A DNA stretch of 64,000 nucleotides from Sphingorhabdus sp. (lineage in GTDB: Bacteria; Pseudomonadota; Alphaproteobacteria; Sphingomonadales; Sphingomonadaceae). Position 1 is the stretch's first letter. Every line of letters starts with the position of its first letter. The stretch lies in assembly GCF_023910635.1 (NCBI RefSeq), contig NZ_JAAVVZ010000007.1, positions 62,001 to 126,000 on the forward strand. Reading direction: 5' to 3'. Both the position numbers and the translations under genes were made by a program. Positions 8,888-17,549 of the stretch are shown here, in pieces. The notes beneath the pieces are model-generated. The model saw nothing but the letters and a program-made list of their open reading frames with translations. It made no database searches and was not told where the DNA came from.

Positions 8888-9684
8888 GGCGACATCCTTT
8901 GCGAACGCGTAACAACATATGCCGTTGTAACTTGCCCTCCCGCCAGACTTGAGTTTGCTATTGCCACCGCAAGCGCGCCAGGTGGCGCAACATCGCTTTC
9001 GGAAAGAACGACCGGTTCTTTTGTCATATTCTCGATACGAATGGCTCGGCCAACCATTTCCAGACCTTCATATTCTGCGAGCAACTGGACCGAAAGATTG
9101 CCTACCTTGACAGGAACCAATGGCGATTTGCGCATCCTGTACCCAGGAACAACCCTTTGCGATGCCATTGCTTGCACCAGCCTTACCGCTGTCTCGTCGC
9201 CATCAGGAGCCACTTCATCGCCCTCCAACTGTGCAACATCAGATTTTATTTCGGCGGTCGGATTGGACAGAAATATTTGCTGTGCTTCAATCGCTTCAAC
9301 GCGGCACGCAAATTTATACACATAGCCCTTTTTGCTAGTGCCAAAAAACGACAGGGTTTTGGGGCGAAAGCCATCGGGAACCGAAATATAAATGTCGCCG
9401 CGTGTAGGCTCATTCACCACCGAAAAATCATCAAGCGCATTGCTTGGCTGAATTTTTGATACACTCGCAAATTCGTCGCCAAGCAGACTTACGCGCGTCA
9501 AATCTTTTTTCGACGCAATGCACTCCACACGGCTATTATCCTCGACCATCACAGTTTGATCAGCCCAGGCAGGTGAAGCAGCCACAAATAGCAATGCCGA
9601 CAAAAGCGTAAAACCTGCGCATTGCTCTCCAACACGCCCTGTGCGGGACAACAAAACTACACCGACTACAAAAGTTGCGAGCAT
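8884..9684 (-). CDS. traK: TraK, VirB9-like core-complex secretin
   Basis: TraK is the periplasmic/outer-membrane ring component that binds TraV and TraB. The product has a signal region ending near ASPAWADQ and a VirB9/TraK-type beta-rich body (PTRGDIYISVPDGF, GVYK-like KKGYVYKFACRVE). The ORF reaches 56 codons further upstream into traE; the ATG at 9684, with GGAG six nt ahead, gives 266 residues, close to the family. Two other ATGs lie 12-15 nt upstream, so the exact start is open. The cluster order L-E-K-B matches F. Confidence 0.87.
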   Translation of the reverse strand: MLATFVVGVVLLSRTGRVGEQCAGFTLLSALLFVAASPAWADQTVMVEDNSRVECIASKKDLTRVSLLGDEFASVSKIQPSNALDDFSVVNEPTRGDIYISVPDGFRPKTLSFFGTSKKGYVYKFACRVEAIEAQQIFLSNPTAEIKSDVAQLEGDEVAPDGDETAVRLVQAMASQRVVPGYRMRKSPLVPVKVGNLSVQLLAEYEGLEMVGRAIRIENMTKEPVVLSESDVAPPGALAVAIANSSLAGGQVTTAYVVTRSQRMSP

Positions 9685-9703
9685 TGCGATCTCCATCATC
9701 TTG

Positions 9704-10294
9704 TCATCCAGCTTGCGCTGAAGACAAGGAAGCGCCATGAGCATTGTTCTCAACGACAGCGCCAAAGCCGGTGAGCCGCAGCTCGATCCCAGTGTATGTC
9801 CAGTCAAAGCGGAATGTTCGTTTAACCGCTCCCACCTCGGACCGGCCAACAAGCGTATGCAAAGTGCCTGACACTTCAGACGTCAACGCTTCGGGATCGA
9901 CCTTCATCCGTTCAAGCGTGAAATATTGAGAAACACTTGACCCGCGCTGATCGGCAACGATCTTGAGCAAGTCACCCTTGATCTTGCCATGCGCCGAGGG
10001 GTGCACAATCTTGAGCACCTCCTCAAGCCAGTAATCAACACTCTGCGGTGTTCGATTGAACATCAACAACGCGCTATCGCGCGTTACGAGTTCCAAATAT
10101 TCTTTTGTTACGCCTGATGTCGAAAGAATAATCTGACGACTTAAAACTGGCTGCAATACAACCTCGCGGTCACGCGCCGATGCAGAGATAAGCGCAAATA
10201 TGGCGACGATGCCAAAACCAACGCTGGCCAAGACAAGCATGTTGCGCTGTTTTAATACCCTTTGGGCTTGCGCCTGACTGAATCCAATTTCCAT
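9704..10294 (-). CDS. traE: TraE, VirB5/8-like inner-membrane transfer protein
   Basis: TraE is a bitopic inner-membrane protein of the F-type pilus assembly apparatus. The 196-residue product has an N-terminal cytoplasmic tail (QAQRVLKQRNMLV), one membrane segment (about residues 19-38) and a periplasmic domain with the TraE signatures VTKEYLELVTRDSALLMFNRTP and RTFRFDWTYTGIELRLTGF. Length equals the family norm. It sits four nt downstream of traL. Confidence 0.94.
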   Translation of the reverse strand: MEIGFSQAQAQRVLKQRNMLVLASVGFGIVAIFALISASARDREVVLQPVLSRQIILSTSGVTKEYLELVTRDSALLMFNRTPQSVDYWLEEVLKIVHPSAHGKIKGDLLKIVADQRGSSVSQYFTLERMKVDPEALTSEVSGTLHTLVGRSEVGAVKRTFRFDWTYTGIELRLTGFGAVVENNAHGASLSSAQAG

Positions 10295-10298
10295 GATT

Positions 10299-10601
10299 TT
10301 ATCCCGCCATCACACGAAGGTGGGAAGGAGGAACGGTTCTGACCCCTGTTACTTTTGAAGGAAGATACCAAAAAGCTGCATGTATCAGCCAAGAACTAGC
10401 GCGCCCCGCTTTTGCCTTACGAAGAACCCACCAACCCAAAATGCCAAATACAATTCCCCAAACGATAAGCTGCGTCAAAATCCCGATAAAAAACGGTCCA
10501 GCCATCACGACAAACTCGTCGATGGTCCAAAACCCAATTCTTTCGGGCTCGTCGAGCCTTCCTGGAATAACATAACGATCCAAAACCGTCCCTCCCTCCA
10601 T
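10299..10601 (-). CDS. traL: TraL, small inner-membrane pilus assembly protein
   Basis: About 100 residues with the TraL hallmarks: an N-terminal YVIPGRLDEPERIGFWTIDE block and a hydrophobic central hairpin (VVMAGPFFIGILTQLIVWGIVFGILGWWVLRKAK) followed by WYLPS. TraL corresponds to VirB3. The start is uncertain: ATG at 10613 or 10601, or a TTG just after the very strong GGAGGGAGGG run that lies inside the first codons. I give the second ATG. Confidence 0.9.
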   Translation of the reverse strand: MEGGTVLDRYVIPGRLDEPERIGFWTIDEFVVMAGPFFIGILTQLIVWGIVFGILGWWVLRKAKAGRASSWLIHAAFWYLPSKVTGVRTVPPSHLRVMAG

Positions 10602-10632
10602 GTCTGCGAGCAAGCCCGCCTACATTTCAAAA

Positions 10633-10953
10633 TCAAATGATTGCGGTTATTGAAGATGTGACGATTGGAACGCCGGTGCCAACCGCAATCCCAACGCCCA
10701 CAGGAAGAGCAATCTGACCCATCGCAAAGCGGCCAGAGGCCATGGCGGCAATACCAAGCGCCAAGGAAATCAACGTGATGATCTTACCACCTGACCCTTG
10801 GAGAAAACCGCTAAACTTGGTGAAAGCGGTATCGAAAGTAGTATCCGCACCTGCAAAAGCAGGGCCTGCAGCGATGATTGCCAAAGCAAAAACAAAAACT
10901 GCAATTAAAAGCATGTGCCGTTGCACCATGCCCGGTTTTATAGAAAGTTGCAT
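10633..10953 (-). CDS. traA: TraA-like major pilin
   Basis: The first gene of the transfer operon encodes a 106-residue prepilin. A long signal peptide ends at GPAFA, followed by a short mature pilin of about 72 residues with two hydrophobic helices (GGKIITLISLALGIAAMAS and IALPVGVGIAVGTGVPIV) around a basic turn (GRFAMG), which is the F-pilin plan. ATG has GAGAGG at 5 nt. The first-gene position and the divergent regulator upstream make the 10.95-11.76 kb gap the likely operon promoter region. Confidence 0.88.
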   Translation of the reverse strand: MQLSIKPGMVQRHMLLIAVFVFALAIIAAGPAFAGADTTFDTAFTKFSGFLQGSGGKIITLISLALGIAAMASGRFAMGQIALPVGVGIAVGTGVPIVTSSITAII

Positions 10954-11745
10954 ATCGACCTCTCAGCTTATTGTCCAAAGCATCTTCAATGATGCCACGT
11001 TCAACAATCGAGAATCTGCAACCCGCGTCAATGACGAGAGACATAAAATTATATCATTTGCAGCAAACAAATCAGAATAGTTCGCAAACGGTCAGCTATC
11101 TGTTATTTTTGGCCATTCCACTTGCCAACTTGGCGATTTACCTTTCCATTATGAACATTCGGTTTGCCATGTTGGCAGTTTCACTGGCCTGTTTTACCAT
11201 TTCACTTGCCACTTGAGTAAAATCCATGCCTAAGTTGTCGCGCTTAAAAATGTTCAATCACCGGATCTAACACGTGGATAACAATAGCGAAATAAACAAC
11301 TCTTACATAGTGCACCGGTTCAAACTGAGCATCAACTCTTGGGCTGCTTTATGCCTTGCCCTGCATATCGTTTCTTTCAAAACGCACCGCGTACACACTG
11401 TGGCAACGATGATAAGCTATATCTTGTCTCACCCTCGCAAACCCTTGGATTTCTAACAATTCGCACATGTTGAACAATATGCTGATGCCTCATCTGTCTT
11501 AGGCTCTATACCTATCGCTATTAGAGTTGACATCACTACCAACGATAAGATCAGAGACGTGCGAAATAGGCTGAGATGCGAAGGGCAACGTCCCGTTTCA
11601 ACGGCACAAATTCTCCGACTAATATTCCATGCCGCCACAGATCTATGATGTAAAAACCAGCGACGTTTCACGATATTTTATTTGACAGAAATGGACCCGG
11701 CCTGTCGTGTAGGGCCGAGATGACTTTTTTGCATTATAAAGATTG
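10954..11745. other. Intergenic control region of the transfer operon
   Basis: About 800 bases without a convincing gene lie between divergent traA and the HTH regulator. The stretch holds the leader of traA, a block of 21-bp imperfect repeats (separate entry) and AT-rich sequence towards the regulator. Several short ORFs cross it, but none has both a ribosome site and protein-like composition except a 29-codon reading frame on the minus strand inside the repeats. Confidence 0.5.
11109..11213. repeat. Five imperfect 21-bp tandem repeats
   Basis: Units begin at 11109, 11130, 11151, 11172 and 11193. The clearest share TTGGC at the 5 prime end and CACTTGCC near the 3 prime end (for example TTGGCCATTCCACTTGCC and TTTACCATTTCACTTGCC); units two and three are more diverged. 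A 21-bp period equals two helical turns and also seven codons. On the minus strand the repeats read as heptads (ASEMVKQ, ASETANM) in a 29-codon frame starting at 11228 that stops at a TAA; on the plus strand they read LAIPLAN, LAIYLSI, LAVSLAC. Regulatory operator array or decayed heptad-coding sequence are both possible. Confidence 0.55.
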
Positions 11746-11764
11746 TATAGCTGTTCTATATAAT
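11746..11764 (+). promoter_or_regulatory. Likely promoter and operator of the HTH regulator
   Basis: A TATAAT -10-like hexamer (11759-11764) lies 14 bases before the chosen start codon. It is overlapped by the inverted repeat TATAG-CTGTT-CTATA, which could be an autoregulatory operator. No good -35 is visible at normal spacing. Confidence 0.4.
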
Positions 11765-11777
11765 GAGAGGGCATAAC

Positions 11778-12230
11778 ATGCGGAAAAATTGTGATTCAAT
11801 TGACCCCCTTTATATTGAATTGTATAAAACTGAGATAGCAGATCAAAAAGTTTCACGTCGAACGATCGCCAAAGAATCCAAACTAAGCCATACGACAATA
11901 AGCAATTTTTTAGACGGCGTGACGTCACCTACATACAACACACTGATCGCAATAGGCGACGCTCTCAAAGTCCGGCGCATCGATGCATTCTTAGCCGTCG
12001 AAATTCTAAAAGATATAACATCGTATAATCAGCCCGGGATGGAGGTCCTTAGTTCACTGTTATACCCTCTTGGATTGTCGCTTGCCGGCAATGGCAGCCC
12101 AATCGTTGAAAATTTCAAAGACCGGGACCTTGCGGCATTTAATGCGCGCATGATCGCAAGCGCTGTCGAAAGCGTTGCAAGCCGCGAACGCGCATTAAAC
12201 AGCTTTCGTGATAAAAGAGAATATACGTGA
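11778..12230 (+). CDS. XRE-like HTH transcriptional regulator
   Basis: The 150-residue product carries an N-terminal helix-turn-helix (VSRRTIAKESKLSHTTISNFLDGVTSPTYNTLIAIGDAL, about residues 25-65), typical of the Cro/C1 (XRE) fold, and an unrecognised C-terminal half. I start at the second ATG, which has GAGAGGG at 6 nt. It is transcribed divergently from traA and overlaps the lytic transglycosylase by four nt, so control of the transfer genes is a reasonable inference. Codon use is AT-richer than in the neighbouring cargo. Confidence 0.8.
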   Translation: MRKNCDSIDPLYIELYKTEIADQKVSRRTIAKESKLSHTTISNFLDGVTSPTYNTLIAIGDALKVRRIDAFLAVEILKDITSYNQPGMEVLSSLLYPLGLSLAGNGSPIVENFKDRDLAAFNARMIASAVESVASRERALNSFRDKREYT

Positions 12231-13027
12231 AAAGGATTGCGGCCTTCGCAGCCTTCGCATTTACCTTTGCCACCCCGGCGTTATACGCAAAAGAGACAAC
12301 ACAGCATCGCGCCGTGACCGTTCTCAAATTTAGTGACGCACCAACAAACGAGTTGCCTTCAACCTTACAGCAATTTCCTATGTCCGATATCCGCGCCGCG
12401 ATGACCGCCGACTTTACAACAATAGGTGCGCCCTCCTCTTCCCCTGCACTGCATAATTGGACACAAAAGCCAGCAACCTCCGAGACATTCTTGCGCATAC
12501 CAACATGGATGAAAACCGGCCTGGCGTCGGCAACAGTTTCGGCCCGCTTAATCCCGCCTTCCATTGGTAGCCCATGCAATACGCGCCCATACCAACCTTC
12601 AAACATCCTCAAGCCCATGGCTGAAGACCGGCGCCGAATTCTCTATCCTCTGGTCCAACAAACCGCATGCGCGCATGGTCTGCCTGTTGCTTTAATGGAC
12701 GCCATGCTGATGCAAGAAAGCGGCTATAACCCATATGCGATCAGTCCAAAAGGCGCATTGGGGTTGGGACAGCTCATGCCAAATACAGCCAAAATGCTTG
12801 GCGTAAATCCACACCATCTTGGCGAAAATCTAAACGGCGCGGCGAGATATCTGCGCAGCCAATTAAACGAGTTCGGTCGCTACGATCTTGCACTTGCGGC
12901 GTATAACAGCGGCCCGGGCCGTGTCCGCAAAGTGGGCCGCATTCCCTACATCCGGGAAACGCAAGACTATGTTCGCATCATCCTCAGTAACTGGCGGCAA
13001 CTCGAACAGAGCAACGGAGCGCCATGA
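12227..13027 (+). CDS. Secreted lytic transglycosylase (SLT, VirB1-like)
   Basis: This enzyme cleaves peptidoglycan to open a path for the mating channel. It starts with GTG overlapping the regulator stop (GTGA). A signal peptide (MKRIAAFAAFAFTFATPALYA) is followed by an about 120-residue unrecognised section and a C-terminal goose-lysozyme-like SLT domain with catalytic Glu in LMQESGYNPYAIS, then GALGLGQLMPNTA and the AAYNSGPGRV motif. All SLT motifs are present. Context supports a transfer-associated role like F Orf169 or VirB1. Confidence 0.92.
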   Translation: MKRIAAFAAFAFTFATPALYAKETTQHRAVTVLKFSDAPTNELPSTLQQFPMSDIRAAMTADFTTIGAPSSSPALHNWTQKPATSETFLRIPTWMKTGLASATVSARLIPPSIGSPCNTRPYQPSNILKPMAEDRRRILYPLVQQTACAHGLPVALMDAMLMQESGYNPYAISPKGALGLGQLMPNTAKMLGVNPHHLGENLNGAARYLRSQLNEFGRYDLALAAYNSGPGRVRKVGRIPYIRETQDYVRIILSNWRQLEQSNGAP

Positions 13028-13245
13028 TATATGCAGGAGTATTGGATTAGTACGCAACCAGCGCGGTTTAGACCATTCCCGTGCGTTTACTCGATGAATG
13101 GATCGATGTGGAAATAACCACTGCGTTAAAGGAATGTCCGCCGAATTACTCATGCTGTAAGCGATAGCCGATAGCCGTTAAGGCTAGCATTTGATGCTTG
13201 CGCCGCGACCGGGTAGCGTCGATACAATTGTCTGTGGAGGGCATG

Positions 13246-14610
13246 ATGGCAACGAATATCGTATTTGCAGCGGCGCTGTTTGCGGCACTTACTGCGGTAC
13301 CTGGCACCGCTGCATCAGCGCCCGTCGCGATGAGCAAGGCTGACGAACGGTCGCCCGCGCTGCCCCCGATACTTAACGCTCGCGAAAGAGCGATTACCGA
13401 AAACCGCATACTAGCCGAACGGCTTGATACGATCATCCCTGCGATCATGCGCGAACAGGGCATCGATTTATGGCTGCTGGTGGCCCGCGAATATTTTGAA
13501 GAGCCGGTGGTGGCGTCGATGCTTGATGCCGAAAATATGCACGCACGCCGGCGTACAATTCTGATCTTCCACGACCCTGGTGACGGAAAACCGATCGAGC
13601 GTCTTACCGTCAGCCGGTATGGGCTTGGCGGCTTGTTCGCGCCTGCTTGGGATCCCGGTAAACAGCCTGATCAGTGGCGGTCGGTCGCAGACATCATAAC
13701 GAAGCGTAATCCTGCAAAAATTGCGATCAACACCTCCGATCTCTATCAGTTCGCCGACGGTATGACGCTCAGTCAGTATGAGAAGTTCGTTGCCGCTTTG
13801 CCTGCTCCTTTGCATTCGCGGATCGTCAGCGGCGAAGCGCTCGCAATCCGTTGGCTTGAAACCCGCACGCCTGCCGAAATGGAAATCTACCCCGCAATAA
13901 TGCGCACGGCCCATATGGTGATTGACCAAGCGTTTTCGCGGTCAGTTATCACCCCCGGCGTGACGACCGCGGAGCAGGTGCAGTGGTGGTATCGCGACCG
14001 GCTGCTTCAGCTGGGCCTCGATCCGTGGTTTCACCCGTCCGTTGCGATCCAGCGCGAAGGGGCGAAGGGTATGCTTGAAGGCGACGAAGTGATCCAGCCT
14101 GGCGATCTGTTATGGACAGATTTTGGCATCACTTACCTTCGGCTTAATACCGATACGCAGCATCTTGCTTATGTATTGAAGCCGAGCGAGAGTAAGGCGC
14201 CTGCAGGGCTCAGCCGGGGGCTAGCGAACAGCAACCATGTGCAGGATATGCTCACCCGCCATTTCGCGGTTGGGCGCAGCGGGAACGAGGTGTTGGCGCT
14301 TACTCGGGCGGAAGCGGTGGCGGCGGGGCTTGATCCATCGATTTACACGCACCCGATTGGCTTGCATGGTCACGGTGCAGGTCCCTCCATAGGATTTTGG
14401 GACAATCAGAATGCTGATCCACGCGGCAGCGGGTTAATTGCCGCTAATACTGCTTGGTCCATTGAGTTGACAACTTACGCCGCAGTGCCCGAATGGAACG
14501 GTCAGCGCGTAGATTTCCGGACCGAAGAGAATGCATTCTTCAATGGGACTAACGTGCACTTCATCGACGGACGCCAAACAGAAATCACCTTAATCCCCTC
14601 AGGGCAGTAA
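13246..14610 (+). CDS. Secreted M24-family metallopeptidase (Xaa-Pro aminopeptidase-like)
   Basis: The product has a Sec signal peptide (ATNIVFAAALFAALTAVPGTAASA), a creatinase-like N-terminal domain, and a pita-bread M24 domain in the C-terminal half. Likely metal ligands are seen in LLWTDFGITYLRLNTDTQ (two Asp), HPIGLHGHGAGPSIG (His), and SIELTTYAAVPEWNG and RTEENAFF (Glu). GGAGG precedes two adjacent ATGs; the second has better spacing. It is a chromosomal-type cargo gene, more GC-rich than the transfer genes, with an IS5-type element just downstream. Confidence 0.88.
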   Translation: MATNIVFAAALFAALTAVPGTAASAPVAMSKADERSPALPPILNARERAITENRILAERLDTIIPAIMREQGIDLWLLVAREYFEEPVVASMLDAENMHARRRTILIFHDPGDGKPIERLTVSRYGLGGLFAPAWDPGKQPDQWRSVADIITKRNPAKIAINTSDLYQFADGMTLSQYEKFVAALPAPLHSRIVSGEALAIRWLETRTPAEMEIYPAIMRTAHMVIDQAFSRSVITPGVTTAEQVQWWYRDRLLQLGLDPWFHPSVAIQREGAKGMLEGDEVIQPGDLLWTDFGITYLRLNTDTQHLAYVLKPSESKAPAGLSRGLANSNHVQDMLTRHFAVGRSGNEVLALTRAEAVAAGLDPSIYTHPIGLHGHGAGPSIGFWDNQNADPRGSGLIAANTAWSIELTTYAAVPEWNGQRVDFRTEENAFFNGTNVHFIDGRQTEITLIPSGQ

Positions 14611-14759
14611 GTCCGCATCATCGTTCCGGCATCAAAGAATGCTGGTCGTCGCAAGCCTTATCTCTGGGCATAAAGCAGGAAAGACCCAAACGGCAATGAG
14701 CTTTATTTTCCTAGCATTACTATACTTGCGGCGTCTGCATTAAGCGCAGTAATGCCTAA

Positions 14760-15713
14760 GTGTCTGACCCGAAATTAAGTTGAGTAGTGTCAGCGAGTTA
14801 GCTTGACGCTTTTCCACATCATTGATTCAGCGGTTTTGCAACAACCCGAAGGATTTCAACGATGTGGACCGACACCACTCGCGCGCATCATGCACGCAAC
14901 GGATTGGCTTTGCCAAGTGATTTAACTGATGAGGAGTGGGCGGTTCTGGAACCGTTTTTTCCGCTGCCGTCCTTTGTCGGCCGTCCGCGCAAATGGCCGA
15001 TGCGGCGGATAGTAGAAGCGATGCTGTATCTGCTACGCGGTGGCCTGCCATGGCGGATGCTGCCGCCGGGCTTTCCACCTTCCTCGACGGTGCAGCGTTG
15101 GTTTTACGCTTGGCGCGATGATGGCACATGGCAACGGATCAACCATTATCTGATCCAGGATGCCCGGGTGGCGCAGGGTAGCGAGGCTTCACCCAGCGCC
15201 GGAGTGATTGACAGCCAGTCTGTCAAAACGACGGAAAGCGGCGGCATACGCGGCTATGACGCGGGCAAGAAAGTTAAGGGGCGCAAGCGCCATATCATCA
15301 CCGATACGAACGGCTTTCTGGTACACGCCATTATTCACAGCGCCGATATACAGGACCGCGACGGCGCGCCGATCGTGCTCTCCGACATCCGTTATAGCTT
15401 CCCTTGGCTGCGCCATGTCTTTGCCGATGGCGGCTATGCCGGTGACAAGCTCAAAACCGCGCTGACCAAGATCGGCGACTGGACCATCGAAATCATAAAG
15501 CGTTCTGACCGGGCAAATGGCTTTGTTGTTCTACCGCGCCGCTGGGTCGTCGAGCGAACGTTCGCATGGCTAAACCGCAACCGGCGCCTTGCCAAAGACT
15601 TCGAGCGCAGCATCGCTTCCGCAACGGCATGGCTGTTCATGGCCTCCGTCCAGTTCCTCGCTAGACGAATCGCAAAACTATGATATTAAACACGATAATT
15701 ATGAGTCAGACTC
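14760..15713 (+). mobile_element. Complete IS5-family insertion sequence
   Basis: The 954-bp element is bounded by imperfect inverted ends: GTGTCTGACCCG on the left and, read inwards on the other strand, GAGTCTGACTCA on the right, matching at about 14 of the first 18 positions. A TAA target duplication is present at 14757-14759 and 15714-15716, as expected for the IS1031-type subgroup. It contains one uninterrupted transposase gene and appears potentially active. Confidence 0.85.
14862..15683 (+). CDS. IS5-family transposase
   Basis: The single 273-residue ORF has an N-terminal DUF4096-type domain (LTDEEWAVLEPFFPLP..GRPRKWPMRRIVEAMLYLLRGGLPWRMLPPGFP) and a DDE nuclease domain: Asp in GVIDSQSVKTTESGG, Asp in HVFADGGYAG and Glu in RRWVVERTFAWLNRNRRL. 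All three catalytic residues are intact, with no frameshift. It catalyses cut-and-paste movement of the element described above. Confidence 0.95.
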   Translation: MWTDTTRAHHARNGLALPSDLTDEEWAVLEPFFPLPSFVGRPRKWPMRRIVEAMLYLLRGGLPWRMLPPGFPPSSTVQRWFYAWRDDGTWQRINHYLIQDARVAQGSEASPSAGVIDSQSVKTTESGGIRGYDAGKKVKGRKRHIITDTNGFLVHAIIHSADIQDRDGAPIVLSDIRYSFPWLRHVFADGGYAGDKLKTALTKIGDWTIEIIKRSDRANGFVVLPRRWVVERTFAWLNRNRRLAKDFERSIASATAWLFMASVQFLARRIAKL

Positions 15714-15804
15714 TAAAAACGGACAGTCCGCTCCCGACCCAAACGCGGCCCTTCATTAACAGGTGTATTCTTCTCGCGGCCATTCCGGCCAAAGGAGAAG
15801 TGTT

Positions 15805-15942
15805 ATGGGTATTTCTAATCTCGATCCTGGTGCGCATGAGCGTAGACCTTGGAATGCTGGAAGTTTGGTTGGTGCCAAGCGGCCACTTAAACCACGCGAC
15901 GTATGAGCAATTCGTTTCTTTCTGGATGAATATCGACGACGC
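15805..15942 (+). pseudogene. Decayed tyrosine-recombinase (integrase) N-terminus
   Basis: A GGAG site precedes an ATG that reads NLDPGAHERRPWNAGSLVGAKRPLKPRDV-stop-AIRFFLDEYRRR, the characteristic N-terminus of a small alphaproteobacterial integrase family (usual sequence RPWNAG..GAK..LKPR.VWAIRF.LD). The expected Trp codon has become TGA and the frame is lost shortly after. The catalytic domain is absent. It lies just right of the IS5 element and next to a truncated NTPase gene, so the site has undergone deletions. Confidence 0.65.
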
Positions 15943-16059
15943 TCTCACATTGGCTGAACGAACGGAAATATGAATGTCTGGTCCCTCGTAAATTTCGGGA
16001 GGCCAGTTTCGCCAGCAAATCGCGTGGCTGAAACTGGGCCGTATCCTGACAGGCAGTTT

Positions 16060-16365
16060 TCAGTGCCAAATATTCTTACGACGGGGAATAGAGGCAACTT
16101 CGTCGAGGCCATCGATCATTAGGCGCTGGCCCCCGAAATCGCTGCCGTCCGGTTGCCGCAGCAAGCTGGTGGCGCGGATGAATTGGAGGCCGTCCGCTTT
16201 GCCGAGCTCTTCCATCAACCAAGTTTTACCGATACCTGGGTCGCCAAGAATGACGACTGGCTCCGAAAATCGCGAGACTATCTCTTGATCACGCACTGTC
16301 TTATTTTTTAGCACGGTATCGACCCAGCTGAGGGTACGCGGAATGTAGTCTCGCCCCTCGGTCAT
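16060..16365 (-). pseudogene. Truncated NACHT-like/P-loop NTPase gene
   Basis: The ORF encodes only the first part of a STAND-type NTPase: Walker A GDPGIGKTWL near residue 42 and Walker B RLMIDGLDEVAS near residue 85, after which the sequence ends within a few codons. Members of the family normally continue for hundreds of residues, so the 3 prime part is missing, ending about where the integrase remnant begins. ATG overlaps the DUF4143 gene stop by four nt. It might be a leftover of a defence gene, which is inference. Confidence 0.6.
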
Positions 16366-17549
16366 GCCTGCACTGCCGCGCTGATTTCGTCCATTGCCAC
16401 GGTCAGTGGCATCGCCTCCACACCGCCGCGCATCGGGAAACGCTCGCTTCCCTTGTAAACGAGCAATCGGCGCTCTGCTCCCAAATCGTCGGCCGCGTTG
16501 TGAAAGCCCCGGTCAATGGTTGGTGCACTGGAAAGTTTGATTTCAATTGCCCAGCATTTTCCTGGCGCAAATTCAAGCACCAGGTCGGCTTCAGCTCCGC
16601 CGCTGGAACGGTAGAAATATGGTTTGGCCCTGCCAAGTGACGCGCCGACCAAATTTTCGATGACAAAGCCTTCCCAGCTTTTTCCAGCAACGGAGTGGCG
16701 GCGAATATCGTCGGTATTTCGAAGGTCCAGTAGTGCGTGCAGTAGCCCGCTGTCGCGCACAAATGGCCGGGGTGATTTGACAAGCCGTTTGCCGCTGTTA
16801 ACGGACCACGGTCGTAAGACGCGAATTAGTAGCAGTTTTTCCAGCATGTCGAGATACCGCGTCACCGTATGGCCGCTGACGCCTAAGGATCGTGCGTATC
16901 GTTCCGCGTTGAAGAGTTCACCTTGGTCATTGGCAAGCATTCGCCAGAACCTATCAATCTGCTCGCTGTCCACATTGAAACCGAATTGGGGAAGGTCGCG
17001 CTCAAGATATGTCTGTATAAAATCGCGGCGCCATTGCAGGCTTTCCTCCCCATCATCGCGAACATAGCTCGGGGGAAAACCGCCCTGCAGCCACAGTCGG
17101 TCAAGCGACGCTTCATCCTCGCGGTCCACTTCGCGCGCATTCAGCGGTCCCAACTCAAGGTAGCTAATTCGACCAGCAAGGCTTTCCGACGACTGCCGCA
17201 GGAGGTCCATTGAAGCCGACCCAAGAATCAGAAACTTCCCACCTGCACCACCCATTCGCCGACGTTCGTCGATCTGTCCGCGCAGCACGCGGAATATCTC
17301 AGGGGCGCGCTGAATTTCGTCCAAAACGATTAGATGTTGGGCATGGGCAGCGAAATAGGCATCAGGGTCATCTAGCAGCCGACGGTCTGCCGGGCGTTCG
17401 AGGTCAAGATATTTTGCCCTATCCCCAGCGGTATCAGCGATTTGACGAGCAAGTGTGGTTTTGCCAACCTGACGCGGCCCAAGCATCGCCACGCTATCAA
17501 ACTGCCCAAGCCGTTTAACCAGCAACGGAAAGATTTCACGACTCAACAT
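16362..17549 (-). CDS. AAA ATPase with DUF4143 (AAA_14 family)
   Basis: The roughly 395-residue protein has an N-terminal AAA_14 ATPase (Walker A GPRQVGKTTLARQ, Walker B HLIVLDEIQRAPEIF, sensor KFLILGSASMDLL), a winged-helix middle and a C-terminal DUF4143 nuclease-like domain (SSGGAEADLVLEFAPGKCWAIEIKLSS). Such proteins are widespread on mobile regions; their function is not settled. The start MLSREIFPLL is chosen because the family begins there; the ORF extends 29 codons further. No clear ribosome site is seen. Confidence 0.85.
   Translation of the reverse strand: MLSREIFPLLVKRLGQFDSVAMLGPRQVGKTTLARQIADTAGDRAKYLDLERPADRRLLDDPDAYFAAHAQHLIVLDEIQRAPEIFRVLRGQIDERRRMGGAGGKFLILGSASMDLLRQSSESLAGRISYLELGPLNAREVDREDEASLDRLWLQGGFPPSYVRDDGEESLQWRRDFIQTYLERDLPQFGFNVDSEQIDRFWRMLANDQGELFNAERYARSLGVSGHTVTRYLDMLEKLLLIRVLRPWSVNSGKRLVKSPRPFVRDSGLLHALLDLRNTDDIRRHSVAGKSWEGFVIENLVGASLGRAKPYFYRSSGGAEADLVLEFAPGKCWAIEIKLSSAPTIDRGFHNAADDLGAERRLLVYKGSERFPMRGGVEAMPLTVAMDEISAAVQA

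Noticed and set aside
11109-11213. Possible CRISPR array
   Set aside because: The units are contiguous 21-bp degenerate repeats without unique spacers and no cas genes are near.
10971-11216. 82-residue plus-strand ORF over the 21-bp repeats
   Set aside because: It has no ribosome site and a biased hydrophobic composition produced by the repeats; better treated as repeat DNA.
15680-15973. 97-residue plus-strand ORF right of the IS5 element
   Set aside because: It overlaps the IS end and reads the integrase remnant in the wrong frame; the remnant frame gives recognisable sequence.
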